Source: Afipia clevelandensis ATCC 49720
GTDB taxonomy: Bacteria; Pseudomonadota; Alphaproteobacteria; Rhizobiales; Xanthobacteraceae
Reading direction: 5' to 3'
Assembly (NCBI RefSeq): GCF_000336555.1
Contig: NZ_KB375281.1
Location: forward strand, 1,661,578-1,725,577
Length of the DNA stretch: 64,000 bases
Under the pieces are notes generated by a model. It searched no databases and was not told the origin of the DNA. It saw nothing but the letters and a program-made list of their open reading frames with translations. The translations under genes and the position numbers were made by a program. Shown here piece after piece: positions 1-9,650 of the stretch. Numbering within the stretch: position 1 is the stretch's first letter; every line of letters begins with the position of its first letter.

Positions 1-69
1 TATCCCTGATTGATACAAGACATTGATATAATTAGCGAGTTTCTACGAAGGGCGACCTTCCCGGCACGA

Positions 70-477
70 TCAGCCGCGGGCGTCGCAGGCCCAGGCGCGG
101 ATCACACATTCCTTGCCGCCGAAGGCGTAGCATTTCTTCATTGCCTCGTTGAGCGCGCTGGAAATGCGCGGAGCCACGGCATAGCCGTGCGCGCCGCAAG
201 GTTTGGTCATGTCGAGCGAGAGCGCGACACAGGCGCGCTTCATCGTGACGGCGGAGCATTCGCCTTTGCACTGCTTGAGCGCGGCGACCCGCGCGCTTTG
301 CTCGGCAGGATAGTCGAAGGCCTGTCCGTAAGCCCCGCACTTGCCGATCGCGAGCGCGCCGGCTGCGTCAGCCGGAACGGCGAAATGGGTGGCAAAAGTT
401 GAAACCAAAGCAACAATGAAAAACGCGCGAAGGCGCGCGACGGTACCGTTCGACAAAATCCCCTCCCCCGAGGTCAC
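70..477 (-). CDS. DUF4189-type exported small protein
   Basis: Predicted exported protein of about 130 residues resembling the DUF4189 family: short repeats ending in alanine, and cysteines in the pattern KCGAYGQAFDY ... QCKGECSAV ... RACVAL ... CGAHGYA ... KKCYAFGGKECVI. Six or more Cys in a periplasmic protein suggest disulfides. An N-terminal hydrophobic stretch (about residues 15-35) followed by ADA-AG looks like a signal peptide. The longest reading starts at a GTG; a TTG seven codons later follows a GGGGGAGGGG run and is an equally good start. It is the last minus-strand gene before the cox-type cluster, with a 71-bp gap. The family has no established enzymatic role, so I assign no function. 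Confidence 0.7.
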   Translation of the reverse strand: MTSGEGILSNGTVARLRAFFIVALVSTFATHFAVPADAAGALAIGKCGAYGQAFDYPAEQSARVAALKQCKGECSAVTMKRACVALSLDMTKPCGAHGYAVAPRISSALNEAMKKCYAFGGKECVIRAWACDARG

Positions 478-548
478 TCAATGACACTCTAGGGGCCGGG
501 GCGTTTCAACTTGGTGAACAAACCGGAAAGACGACGACGCCTGAACGA

Positions 549-2153
549 TCAGGCGCGGCGCGCATCGGCGAGCATTTCAGGCGTGTCGATATCCAGAAAA
601 GCGCTTTTGCCCTCGACTTCGACCTCCGCAACCGCTTCAGCGTGCTGCGCGATCAGATGCCGCGCGCCGATATCACCGTCGAGTGTCATCAGTTCGGGGA
701 AAAATCTGCGCGACCACAACACCGGATTACCGCGCCGACCGCCCGCGACCGGCACCACGATCAGCGAGCCGCGATCCGGCGCAAAAGCCTCCACCAGCCG
801 GTCAATCAATCTGGCGTCGATCAGCGGCATGTCGCCCAGACACACCACTGCGCCATCGGCGCTTTCAGGCACTGCGCTCACACCCGCTTTCACGGAGGTC
901 GCAAGGCCCTCGGCAAAATCCGGATTGCTCACGAATGTCACGTTGAGACCTTTCAGCGCAGCTTCGACATCGCCGGACTGATGGCCGGTGACGACGATCA
1001 CCGGCGAGGCTCTTGATGCCAGTGCCTGCTCGGCGACGATCCGCACCAGCGTCTTGCCGTTCAGTTCGGCCAGCAGTTTGTTCGGCCCACCCATGCGGGT
1101 CGAACGGCCAGCGGCCAGAACAATCGCCGCGACATTCCTGTTGCCATCCAACTCGATCGGCACACGCGGCTGCGGGCGTGTCACGATCTCCATCAGGAGA
1201 CCACCGACTCCCATGCCGGTCACATCTGCGCGGGTCACCGGAAGCCTGGCCAGGAGGCGCATCAGAATCCAGTCGAACCCGTTTTCTTTCGGCGAACGCG
1301 CGCAGCCGGGCGCGCCGAGAACAGGCCGGTTGTTGACATTGCCGATCAGCATGAGATTTCCGGGATCGACCGGCATGCCGAAATGTTCGACTGCGCCGCC
1401 GATACGTTCGATCGCAGCGGGGATCACGTCACGCCGGTCAGCGATCGCGGACGCACCGAATACCAGCACAAGTTCGGCGCCGAGGCCGAGCAATTCGTCA
1501 ATGGCCGGAGCCAGCGCAGCTTCATCATGAGGAACGCGCCGCTCGGCAATGATGCGAGCGCCCGCCGGTGCGAGGCGCTCTTCGGTCACACGCAACGTCT
1601 TGTCGATCACTTTCGGCGCAAGCCCGGGAAGCATGGTGGAGACAACACCGACGCGCTTGATTGTGAACGGGGCAACCCGCATCCTCCCGGCGCTGGCCGC
1701 CACCACGGCCGCGTCCCGCAACTTTGCTTCCACACCAAAAGGAATGATCTTGACGGTTGCGATCATTTCTCCGGCAACAACCGGCTTGAATGCCGCGAGC
1801 GTTGCAAATGTAATGGCCTCATCGACGCGGTTGATGCGATCGACGGCCTCGCGATCCACGACCAGCACGCCTGCTTCCGCAGCAAACAAATTTGCGCGGC
1901 CGGTAAAGGCTCGCTCGACACTGACCCCCTCGCCCGCCACCGCAGCGGCGATGCTGGCGGCCGCTTCGTCTTCTGACACATCGCCCTTATCGAGGCGCGC
2001 GACCACGATTTCCTTTACACCCGACCGTTTCAACGCGGCGATTTCATCCGCCCCGATCACGGTGCCTTTCTTGAGAACCAGCGATCCCTGACGGATCGCG
2101 TGAACCGTGACGCCGCCAAGGGCATCGTCGGGTTTAACAGGACCGAACTTCAT
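549..2153 (-). CDS. Fused molybdopterin-binding (MoeA/MoCF-like) and MobA/MocA-like nucleotidyltransferase protein
   Basis: A 534-residue two-domain protein. Residues about 165-330 resemble the molybdopterin-binding MoCF fold (GASAIADRRDVIP; GMPVDPGNLMLIG). Residues 341-534 form a MobA/MocA-type NTP transferase, with LAAGRSTRMGGPNK at 346-359 and a metal-binding LGDMP near 443. The likely job is maturation of the molybdenum cofactor, probably adding CMP to molybdopterin for a xanthine-oxidase-family enzyme. The reading frame is open upstream, but ATG at 2153 is chosen because it overlaps the stop of the preceding xdhC by 4 bp (ATGA), indicating translational coupling. It is the last gene of the cox-type cluster. 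CTP preference is inferred from context, not visible. Confidence 0.88.
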   Translation of the reverse strand: MKFGPVKPDDALGGVTVHAIRQGSLVLKKGTVIGADEIAALKRSGVKEIVVARLDKGDVSEDEAAASIAAAVAGEGVSVERAFTGRANLFAAEAGVLVVDREAVDRINRVDEAITFATLAAFKPVVAGEMIATVKIIPFGVEAKLRDAAVVAASAGRMRVAPFTIKRVGVVSTMLPGLAPKVIDKTLRVTEERLAPAGARIIAERRVPHDEAALAPAIDELLGLGAELVLVFGASAIADRRDVIPAAIERIGGAVEHFGMPVDPGNLMLIGNVNNRPVLGAPGCARSPKENGFDWILMRLLARLPVTRADVTGMGVGGLLMEIVTRPQPRVPIELDGNRNVAAIVLAAGRSTRMGGPNKLLAELNGKTLVRIVAEQALASRASPVIVVTGHQSGDVEAALKGLNVTFVSNPDFAEGLATSVKAGVSAVPESADGAVVCLGDMPLIDARLIDRLVEAFAPDRGSLIVVPVAGGRRGNPVLWSRRFFPELMTLDGDIGARHLIAQHAEAVAEVEVEGKSAFLDIDTPEMLADARRA

Positions 2154-2860
2154 GCCGCCGACTTCGTCTTGAGAGGCGTATCGGCGGGAAGCCGCAGCCT
2201 TGCGGTGATCTCGGCCATGATTGCCACCGCGATTTCCGACGGCGAGACCGCGCCGATGTTGAGGCCGATGGGCGCATGAATGCGCGCAAGCGCGGCGTCG
2301 CTCGCGCCCTGCGCCTTCAGCCGGTCGAGACGCTTGGCATGCGTTTTCCGCGAACCCAACGCGCCGATGTAGAAACAATCGCGCTCCAGCGCATGCAGCA
2401 GCGCCGGATCGTCGATCTTCGGATCATGGGTGAGCGCCACAAAGGCGGTATAGCGGTCGATGTTCAATGGTGGCAGCGCGACGTCCGGCCAGTCCGCGAA
2501 CAGCGGCACATCCGGAAAGCGCTCAGGCGATGCGAAGGCCGTGCGCGGATCGACCACATAGACATCGTAATCCAGCGATTGCGCCAGCGGCGCGAGCGCT
2601 TGGCTGATATGGACCGCACCGATGATGACAAGCCGCGCGGTGGGCGCATAGACATTCAGAAACAGCTTCTTGCCGTCGCTCTCGATCATGCCGCTCTTGC
2701 CCATGCGCAGATGCCTGTCGAGATCGTCGCGCAGCGGATCGGCGGCGATGTCCGCCGCCTTGATCAGGCGCTGATCGCCGGTAACAACATCCGTCACTAC
2801 AATCACGGCGCGGCGCGCCGCGCGCTCGGCGTTCAGTTCAGCCAGCGTGTCCTGTTTCAA
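2150..2860 (-). CDS. XdhC family protein, Rossmann domain half
   Basis: 236 residues. The C-terminal two thirds match the XdhC Rossmann domain: LVIIGAVHIS at 77-86, followed by a VVDPR strand end, ALTHDPKIDDPAL and the FYIGALGSRKTHAKR segment. XdhC-type proteins bind molybdenum cofactor, protect it and hand it to xanthine-dehydrogenase-family apoenzymes. Here the classical XdhC protein is split into two genes: this one carries the nucleotide-binding-like half and the next gene upstream carries the conserved N-terminal half. Both junctions are 4-bp ATGA overlaps, so the genes should be translated together with CoxE, CoxD and the redox subunits. The usual GAGH motif reads GAVH here, a minor deviation. 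Confidence 0.88.
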   Translation of the reverse strand: MKQDTLAELNAERAARRAVIVVTDVVTGDQRLIKAADIAADPLRDDLDRHLRMGKSGMIESDGKKLFLNVYAPTARLVIIGAVHISQALAPLAQSLDYDVYVVDPRTAFASPERFPDVPLFADWPDVALPPLNIDRYTAFVALTHDPKIDDPALLHALERDCFYIGALGSRKTHAKRLDRLKAQGASDAALARIHAPIGLNIGAVSPSEIAVAIMAEITARLRLPADTPLKTKSAA

Positions 2861-3186
2861 GAGTTGCCCACCTTTTCCACGAACACCCGGATGGTGCCGC
2901 CGCAGGACAGCCCGACATTCCAGGCGGTCTCATCGGCGACGCCGAACTCCAGCAGCTTCGGCTGGCCGCTTGCGATGACGTCCAGCGCCTCGGTGACCAC
3001 CGCGCCCTCGACGCATCCGCCTGAGACAGAGCCAAGAAAAGTGCCGTCGTCATTGATGACAAGACTGGAGCCTGCGGGGCGCGGCGCCGAGCCCCAGGTC
3101 TCGACCACAGTGGCCAGCGCGACGCCGTGACCGGACTTCATCCAGGTCTCGGCGGCCTTCAGAATGTCTTCGTCGCGGTTGAGCAT
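2857..3186 (-). CDS. XdhC/CoxI N-terminal domain protein
   Basis: 109-residue stand-alone XdhC_CoxI domain. The family signature is clear: GSAPRPAGSSLVI (32-44), GSVSGGCVEGAV (52-63) with Cys58, and LSCGGTIRVFVE near the C-terminus with a second conserved Cys. The protein is thought to act with the adjacent 236-residue XdhC Rossmann protein as the two halves of the Mo-cofactor chaperone; full-length XdhC carries both in one chain. It overlaps that gene by 4 bp and lies 10 bp after the VWA gene. In the Oligotropha CO dehydrogenase cluster the corresponding genes are coxF and coxI. I leave the symbol blank because the target enzyme is not identified. Confidence 0.88.
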   Translation of the reverse strand: MLNRDEDILKAAETWMKSGHGVALATVVETWGSAPRPAGSSLVINDDGTFLGSVSGGCVEGAVVTEALDVIASGQPKLLEFGVADETAWNVGLSCGGTIRVFVEKVGNS

Positions 3187-3196
3187 GGTGCGATCC

Positions 3197-4390
3197 TCAA
3201 GCTGCGGAGCGGGTTTCGATGCGGCGGGGCGGCTGGTCCGAGGACAGCGCCGAAATCAGCCCTTCCATGGACTTCAAGTTATGCACGGGACGGAATTCAT
3301 CAACATGGGGCAGCATCATTTTGATGCCCTGTGCCTTGGCCTCGAAGCCGTCAAATCGCAGCAACGGGTTCAGCCAGATCAGGCGGCGGCAGGACCGATG
3401 CAGCCGGTCCATCTCGAATTCCAGCCGGGAATCCGCTTCGCGCTCGAGGCCGTCCGAGATCAACAGCACGGTCGCGCCCTGCCCGAGCACCCGGCGGCCC
3501 CATAGATTGTTGAAGTTATGCAGCGAGGTCGCAATGCGCGTGCCTCCCGCCCAATCCTCCACGCTGTTCGAGCAGGCCGCAAGCGCCTCGTCCGGATCGC
3601 GCGCGCGCAAGGCCCGCGTCACATTGGTCAGGCGGGTGCCGAATAAAAACACTGATACGCGCTTGCGCGCGTCGGTGATGGCATGAAGGAATTGCAGGAA
3701 CAGCCGCGTGTAATCCGTCATCGAGCCGGAAATATCGAGGAGCGCCACGATCGGCGCAGGCTTGTCGATGCGCCCGAGCTTATGGAATTTGACGATCTCT
3801 CCGCCGGTCCGCAGGCTGCCGCGCAGCGTGCGCCGCAGGTCGAGGCGTGTCCCTCTTGCGTCGGGCTTGAAACGCCGTGTCCGCAATTCGGCCTGCGGAA
3901 GTTTCATATTGGCGATGGCGCGCGTCACCTCGGCGATTTCAGCCGCGCTCATTTGCGCAAAGTCCTTGCGCTGAAGCACCTCACGGTCGGACACCGAGAG
4001 CTGAACGTCCTTCTCCTCGATCTCGGGCCCTTCGATATTGCGGCTCTGCGAGAATGCCTCCTGCACACGGCGCGACGCGGGCGGCGGCGGCTTCTGCGCC
4101 TCGGGCGGGAGCGGCACGGAGTCGAGCATGCTTTCCATGCCCTCGGCGCGGCGGAAGAACAGATCGAACGCCTGCGCGAAAATCAGCGCATGCTCATGAC
4201 GTTTGACGAAAATGGATTCGAGCGTGGTGAACAGATCGGCGCGGTTGCCGATGTCGATCAGTTGCATCGCCCTCAAGGCGTCGATCACCGCGCCCGGCCC
4301 GATTGGCAACCCGGCCACGCGCAGCGCGCGGGCAAAGCCGATGACATTGTCCGCGATCAGTCCGGTCGCTGGTGTGATGTCATTGGTCAT
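3197..4390 (-). CDS. coxE: VWA domain protein, CoxE family
   Basis: 397-residue CoxE-type protein. The C-terminal von Willebrand A domain has an intact MIDAS: DISGS at 219-223, a GGTRIATSL threonine loop, then LLISDGLE. The N-terminal half is helical and proline-rich around 93-104 (PLPPEAQKPPPP). CoxE works with the MoxR AAA+ ATPase CoxD to mature the CO-dehydrogenase-type active site, remodelling the apoprotein and assisting metal/sulfur insertion in the characterised Oligotropha system. The neighbours fit: the AAA+ gene ends 19 bp upstream and xdhC starts 10 bp downstream, all on the minus strand. The family is clear; the exact substrate enzyme is not. Confidence 0.9.
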   Translation of the reverse strand: MTNDITPATGLIADNVIGFARALRVAGLPIGPGAVIDALRAMQLIDIGNRADLFTTLESIFVKRHEHALIFAQAFDLFFRRAEGMESMLDSVPLPPEAQKPPPPASRRVQEAFSQSRNIEGPEIEEKDVQLSVSDREVLQRKDFAQMSAAEIAEVTRAIANMKLPQAELRTRRFKPDARGTRLDLRRTLRGSLRTGGEIVKFHKLGRIDKPAPIVALLDISGSMTDYTRLFLQFLHAITDARKRVSVFLFGTRLTNVTRALRARDPDEALAACSNSVEDWAGGTRIATSLHNFNNLWGRRVLGQGATVLLISDGLEREADSRLEFEMDRLHRSCRRLIWLNPLLRFDGFEAKAQGIKMMLPHVDEFRPVHNLKSMEGLISALSSDQPPRRIETRSAA

Positions 4391-4409
4391 GACACTGTCC
4401 GGATTGCGT

Positions 4410-5318
<909 letters not shown>

Positions 5319-5340
5319 GAGGTGATGAACTCCAGTCGCG

Positions 5341-6144
5341 TTACTTTGCCGTGGCGGCGTCAACGGCCCGGCGCGCAAGCACGCCGATCAGATGCGCACG
5401 ATACTCCGCGCTGCCGTGAATGTCGCTGTTGAGACCGTCGGCGGCAACCGTCAGCCCGTCGAGCGATTTGGCCGAGAACCGCTTCTTCAGCGCTTCCTCG
5501 AATTCGGTGACACGGAACACGCCATCTCCGCCTGCGCCGGTGACCGCCACGCGGACATCCGACGGACGCCGCGCAACGAACACGCCGACCAGCGCATAAC
5601 GCGAGGCCTGATTGCGGAATTTCTGATACGCGGCCTTCTTCGGCAGCGGAAACATCACGCGGGTGATGATCTCGTCCGGCTCGAGCGCAGTGGTGAACAG
5701 ACCCTGGAAGAATTCTTCCGGCTTGAGCTTGCGCTTGTTGGTGACGATGGTGGCGCCGAGCGCCATCACGGCTGCCGGATAATCCGCCGTCGGATCGTTA
5801 TTGGCGAGGGAGCCGCCGATGGTGCCCTTGTGGCGCACGGCAGGATCGCCGATCAGACCCGCAAGCTCCGCCAACGCCGGGATCGCTTCGCCGACGATAG
5901 CCGAGTTCGCAACTTCGTAATGTGTCGCGGTCGCGCCGATCACAAGGCTGCGGCCCTTCATTTCGATGGTGTTGAGGCCTTCGATATGGCTGAGATCGAC
6001 CAGATGCGGCGGGCTGGCGAGCCGCTGCTTCATCACCGGCACCAGCGTGTGACCGCCGGCGATCAGCTTGGCGTCTTCGTTCTTGACCAGAAGATTGGCG
6101 GCCTGCCGCACAGTCCCCGGACGATAATATTTGAAGTCGTACAT
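5341..6144 (-). CDS. FAD-binding medium subunit of a molybdenum hydroxylase (CoxM-like)
   Basis: 267 residues, normal for the medium (FAD) subunit of CO-dehydrogenase/xanthine-dehydrogenase family enzymes. Both FAD-pyrophosphate motifs are present: AGGHTLVP at 29-36 and TIGGSLANNDPTADYPA at 108-124. The CO_deh_flav_C domain follows (YQKFRNQASRYALVGVFVA). In the heterotrimer this subunit passes electrons from the [2Fe-2S] subunit to the acceptor. It lies 24 bp after the small-subunit gene and 22 bp before coxD. No large subunit is encoded in either gap. Substrate cannot be deduced: without the large subunit, CO, nicotine-like or aldehyde chemistry are all possible. Confidence 0.92.
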   Translation of the reverse strand: MYDFKYYRPGTVRQAANLLVKNEDAKLIAGGHTLVPVMKQRLASPPHLVDLSHIEGLNTIEMKGRSLVIGATATHYEVANSAIVGEAIPALAELAGLIGDPAVRHKGTIGGSLANNDPTADYPAAVMALGATIVTNKRKLKPEEFFQGLFTTALEPDEIITRVMFPLPKKAAYQKFRNQASRYALVGVFVARRPSDVRVAVTGAGGDGVFRVTEFEEALKKRFSAKSLDGLTVAADGLNSDIHGSAEYRAHLIGVLARRAVDAATAK

Positions 6145-6168
6145 GAGATGTCCTTCGGGAGCGCCAGG

Positions 6169-6654
6169 TTACGCGAGATCGGATTTGGCCATCGCTTTGG
6201 CGCCGGCCGCAATCGACAGCACGATATTCTGGTAACCGGTGCAGCGGCACAGATTGCCTTCCAGCTCTTCGCGAATGACTTCGTCGCTGAGGTCATGCCC
6301 CTTGCGATGGACGAGGTCGACCGCGGTCATGATCATGCCCGGCGTGCAGAAGCCGCACTGCAATCCATGATGTTCGCGGAACGCTTCCTGCATCGGATGC
6401 AGCGGTGCGCCATCCGCAGCCAGGCCCTCGATGGTTGTCACATTGTGACCGTCCGCCATCACGGCCAGCGTGGTGCAGGACTTCACCGCCTTGCCATCGA
6501 GATGCACGACACAGGCCCCGCACTGGGATGTGTCGCAACCCACGTGGGTCCCGGTCAGATGAAGATGCTCGCGCAGGAACTGGACGAGGAGCGTACGCGA
6601 ATCGACTTTTCCTGTCACAGGATTACCGTTCACGATCAGTGAGATCTTGGCCAT
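6169..6654 (-). CDS. [2Fe-2S] small subunit of a molybdenum hydroxylase (CoxS-like)
   Basis: 161-residue ferredoxin-type small subunit. The plant-type [2Fe-2S] cluster ligands are C40, C45, C48 and C60 (CDTSQCGAC...SC). The second cluster domain has C100 and C103 (QCGFCTPGM) and C136 and C138 ([11 protein letters not shown]). All eight cysteines are intact, so the protein should be functional. The start is the ATG at 6654 with a purine-rich AAGAGAG just upstream; the frame could extend only to an adjacent TTG. It is first in the redox-subunit pair, followed by the FAD subunit after 24 bp. In the usual orders (M-S-L or S-L-M) a large subunit would accompany these; it does not here. Confidence 0.93.
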   Translation of the reverse strand: MAKISLIVNGNPVTGKVDSRTLLVQFLREHLHLTGTHVGCDTSQCGACVVHLDGKAVKSCTTLAVMADGHNVTTIEGLAADGAPLHPMQEAFREHHGLQCGFCTPGMIMTAVDLVHRKGHDLSDEVIREELEGNLCRCTGYQNIVLSIAAGAKAMAKSDLA

Positions 6655-6847
6655 CAAAACTCTCTTGGTTTCGGCTTGGCGCGACGTGAAACCGCGTTCC
6701 GGTACACGGAAGGCGCGGCGCAGAACGCGATTTAAAATGGTTCCAAATTCATAATATGGTCCAATGCGGCAATGGGCAACCTCGCCACACCCTGCTTTCG
6801 GACAAGAAGGCTTGATTTGCGCGGGACGCTGATATGCCCAAACGGCC

Positions 6848-7297
6848 TCAGGCCGTTTTCACCGCGTCGGCGAATTTCGCGAAAAACTCGTCGGCCAGCT
6901 TCTTTGCCGCGCCATTGATGAGCCGCTGGCCGAGCTGCGCCAGCTTGCCGCCGATCTGGGCTTCCACATTATAACTCAGCAACGTGCCGCCATCCTTCTC
7001 AGCCAGCGCCACGGTCGCTCCGCCCTTGGCGAATCCGGCGACACCGCCCTCGCCTTCGCCGGAAATCCTGTAGCTGTTTGGCGGATCGAAATCGCTCAGG
7101 GTGACCTTGCCCTTGAAGCGCGCGGACACCGGCCCGACCTTCATCTTGGCGACCGCCTCAAACTGATTCTCGCCGGCGACATTCAACTCCTCGCAGCCCG
7201 GAATGCAGGACTTGAGGACCGCCGGATCGTTGAGCTTCGCCCAGACCACCTCGCGCGAAGCAGGAAGCTGCACCTCACCCGTCATCGTCATTGCCAT
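6848..7297 (-). CDS. CoxG-family SRPBCC protein
   Basis: 149-residue CoxG/SRPBCC-fold protein: [21 protein letters not shown] start, then SCIPGCEEL, and the characteristic [16 protein letters not shown] and [21 protein letters not shown] segments. CoxG proteins are membrane-associated lipid-binding-like helpers that recruit CO-dehydrogenase-family enzymes to the respiratory chain, in some species through menaquinone delivery. ATG 7297 is chosen because GGAGG lies 7 nt upstream; an ATG two codons earlier is only one nucleotide from that GGAGG. It sits 194 bp upstream of coxS on the same strand and is divergent from pcaB. A short amphipathic C-terminus ([17 protein letters not shown]) could be the membrane contact. 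Confidence 0.88.
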   Translation of the reverse strand: MAMTMTGEVQLPASREVVWAKLNDPAVLKSCIPGCEELNVAGENQFEAVAKMKVGPVSARFKGKVTLSDFDPPNSYRISGEGEGGVAGFAKGGATVALAEKDGGTLLSYNVEAQIGGKLAQLGQRLINGAAKKLADEFFAKFADAVKTA

Positions 7298-7484
7298 GTG
7301 CATGCCTCCTTCAACCGGTACCGACAGTTCAATTAGGATACAGCGATCGCAAAGGAAAGGGTATCGTGCGGAAGGGAGCGTTGCAAAATCATCGGGCTGC
7401 AAGCGTTTGTCGTGTTGCAGTGCTTTCAGTCACAGGTATCGCGCTATTGGCAGGCGCCGGAGCCTTGGATAGGGTCCGCGCATC

Positions 7485-8858
7485 ATGAGTTCGTCCCTGC
7501 CGCCCCTGCTCGCGCCGCTGCTGTCGAGCGCCGCCATGCGCACCGTGTGCGATGACGAGGTGTATCTGCAGCATATGCTGGATTTCGAGCACGCCCTTGC
7601 GCGCGCGGAAGCCGGTGTCGGCATCATACCCGCCAGCGCCGTGGTCAGCATCGCGAAGGCCTGCCACGCGGAAGGATTCGACCGCGCGGCGCTGGCCGAA
7701 GCCGCGGTTCAGTCCGGAAATCTTGCGATCCCGCTGGTAAAAATGCTGACCGCGAAAGTCGCCGCCACCGATCCCGCCGGCGCACGCTATGTCCATTGGG
7801 GCGCGACCAGCCAGGATGTGATCGACACCGCGACCATGCTTGGCCTGCGCGCCGCGATCAACGCCCTGCTGACGGACCTCGATCGCGCCATCGCCGGCTT
7901 CACCAAGCTGGCGATTGAGCATCGCGACACGGCGGTGGTGGCGCGCACCTGGCTGCAGCACGCCCTGCCGATGCCTTTCGGATTGAAGCTGGCGGAATAT
8001 GCCGCCGCGCTCGGTCGCTCGCGCGAACGCCTCAAGCGATTGCGCAGCGAAACGCTGGCGCTGCAATTCGGCGGTGCCGCCGGAACGCTCGCGGCCCTCG
8101 GCGACAAGGGCCTCAAGGTCGCCGAACAGCTTGCACAGGAGCTGTCGCTCCCGTTGCCCGATGCGCCCTGGCACACCCATCGCGACCGGATTGCGGATGT
8201 CGCCTCAAGTCTCGCCATTCTCACAGGCACCTGCGGCAAGATCGCCCGCGATGTGTCGCTGATGATGCAGACCGATGTCGGCGAAGCCTTCGAGCCCGCG
8301 GGCGAAGGCCGCGGCGGCTCATCGACCATGCCGCACAAGCGCAATCCCGTGGCCGCGGCACGCGCGCTGGCCGCGGCGACCATGGCGCCCAATCTCGCGG
8401 CGACGATCATGGCGGCGCAGGTGCAGGATCATGAGCGCAGCGCTGGGCCATGGCACGCCGAATGGCCGACGCTGCCGACCCTTCAGCTGGTGACGTCCGG
8501 CGCGCTCGCCGCCATCGCCGAGATCGCCGAAGGCCTTGAGGTCGATGTGGCGCGCATGCGCGCCAATCTCGACATGACGCAGGGCCTGGTCATGGCGGAA
8601 GCCGTCTCCATGGCGCTGGCGGAAAAGGTCGGCAAAAGCGAAGCCCATCATCTTGTCGAGACCGCAAGCCGCAGGGCCATTGAGAGCAAGCTCCATCTAC
8701 GCAACGTCCTTGCTGAAGACACGCGCGTCACGGCTCACATTTCGGCAGATGAACTGGAAGCGCTGTTCAACCCGATGGCCTATCAGGGCGTCGCACAAAC
8801 ACTGATCGATCGCCTGCTGGCGCCGCTCGGCGGCGCGCAAGAACTTACGGAGAAATAA
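7485..8858 (+). CDS. pcaB: 3-carboxy-cis,cis-muconate cycloisomerase
   Basis: 457-residue member of the fumarase/argininosuccinase superfamily, PcaB type. The superfamily signature GGSSTMPHKRNP is at about 280-291, and the HWGATSQDVIDTA segment with the substrate-binding Ser/Thr is near residue 103. PcaB converts 3-carboxy-cis,cis-muconate to 4-carboxymuconolactone in protocatechuate catabolism. It heads a pcaB-pcaD-pcaC operon, with only one base between this stop and the pcaD ATG. The gene is divergent from coxG, with a 187-bp shared upstream region. No pcaG/pcaH dioxygenase or pcaQ/pcaR regulator is in the window. The context separates it from the related PurB encoded at 21956. Confidence 0.95.
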   Translation: MSSSLPPLLAPLLSSAAMRTVCDDEVYLQHMLDFEHALARAEAGVGIIPASAVVSIAKACHAEGFDRAALAEAAVQSGNLAIPLVKMLTAKVAATDPAGARYVHWGATSQDVIDTATMLGLRAAINALLTDLDRAIAGFTKLAIEHRDTAVVARTWLQHALPMPFGLKLAEYAAALGRSRERLKRLRSETLALQFGGAAGTLAALGDKGLKVAEQLAQELSLPLPDAPWHTHRDRIADVASSLAILTGTCGKIARDVSLMMQTDVGEAFEPAGEGRGGSSTMPHKRNPVAAARALAAATMAPNLAATIMAAQVQDHERSAGPWHAEWPTLPTLQLVTSGALAAIAEIAEGLEVDVARMRANLDMTQGLVMAEAVSMALAEKVGKSEAHHLVETASRRAIESKLHLRNVLAEDTRVTAHISADELEALFNPMAYQGVAQTLIDRLLAPLGGAQELTEK

Positions 8859-8859
8859 C

Positions 8860-9642
8860 ATGCCGATGATCGACGCCGACGGGTGCCTGCTGAATGTTTC
8901 TGTCGAAGGGCGCGACGGCGGGCCGACGATCATGCTGTCGAACTCGCTCGGCGCGACCATGCAGATGTGGGAGCCGCAGATGGCGGCACTCACGAAACTC
9001 TATCGCGTGGTACGTTACGACCGGCGGGGTCATGGCAAATCCGGCGTGCCCAAGGGCCCGTATTCGATGGAGCGTTTCGGCAAGGACGTGCTGGCGATTC
9101 TCGATGACCTGAACATCGAGAAGATTCACTGGTGCGGTTTGTCCATGGGCGGCATGGTCGGCCAGTGGCTCGGCGCCAATGCACCCGAACGTATCGAGAA
9201 GCTCATCCTCGCCAACACATCCTGCTACTATCCCGACCCGACGAACTGGCTGAACCGCATTAAGGCGGTGAAAGAAAGTGGCATCGCTTCCATTGCCGAC
9301 GCCGTGATCGCGGCATGGCTCACGGCCGATTTCCGCGAACGCGAGCCGCAGATCACCCAGCGCATGAAGGCGATGCTGGTCGCATCCCCCGTGGAAGGCT
9401 ACATCGCCTGTTGCGAAGCCTTGAGCACACTCGACCAGCGAGATCTGCTACCGCGCATCAAGGCGCCGACGCTGGTCATTGCAGGACGCCATGACATCTC
9501 TACACCGGTTGAAGCCAGCGTCTTCATCCGCAGCCACATTCCGAATGCGAGCATGACGCTGCTCGATGCGGCCCACATTTCAAATGTGGAGCAGTCCCAC
9601 AACTTCACCGAAGCCGTGGTCGGCTTCCTCACCCAACGCTGA
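8860..9642 (+). CDS. pcaD: 3-oxoadipate enol-lactonase
   Basis: 260-residue alpha/beta hydrolase of the PcaD family. The nucleophile elbow is GLSMGG with Ser95. The other triad residues are Asp212 in AGRHDISTP and His239 in DAAHISN. The oxyanion region lies around LSNSLGA (26-32). It hydrolyses beta-ketoadipate enol-lactone to beta-ketoadipate. The start is one base after the pcaB stop, and a GGAG in the pcaB tail provides the ribosome site. pcaC follows after 8 bp. Fusions of pcaD and pcaC (pcaL) exist in other bacteria; here they are separate genes. Confidence 0.95.
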   Translation: MPMIDADGCLLNVSVEGRDGGPTIMLSNSLGATMQMWEPQMAALTKLYRVVRYDRRGHGKSGVPKGPYSMERFGKDVLAILDDLNIEKIHWCGLSMGGMVGQWLGANAPERIEKLILANTSCYYPDPTNWLNRIKAVKESGIASIADAVIAAWLTADFREREPQITQRMKAMLVASPVEGYIACCEALSTLDQRDLLPRIKAPTLVIAGRHDISTPVEASVFIRSHIPNASMTLLDAAHISNVEQSHNFTEAVVGFLTQR

Positions 9643-9650
9643 GACCGCTC

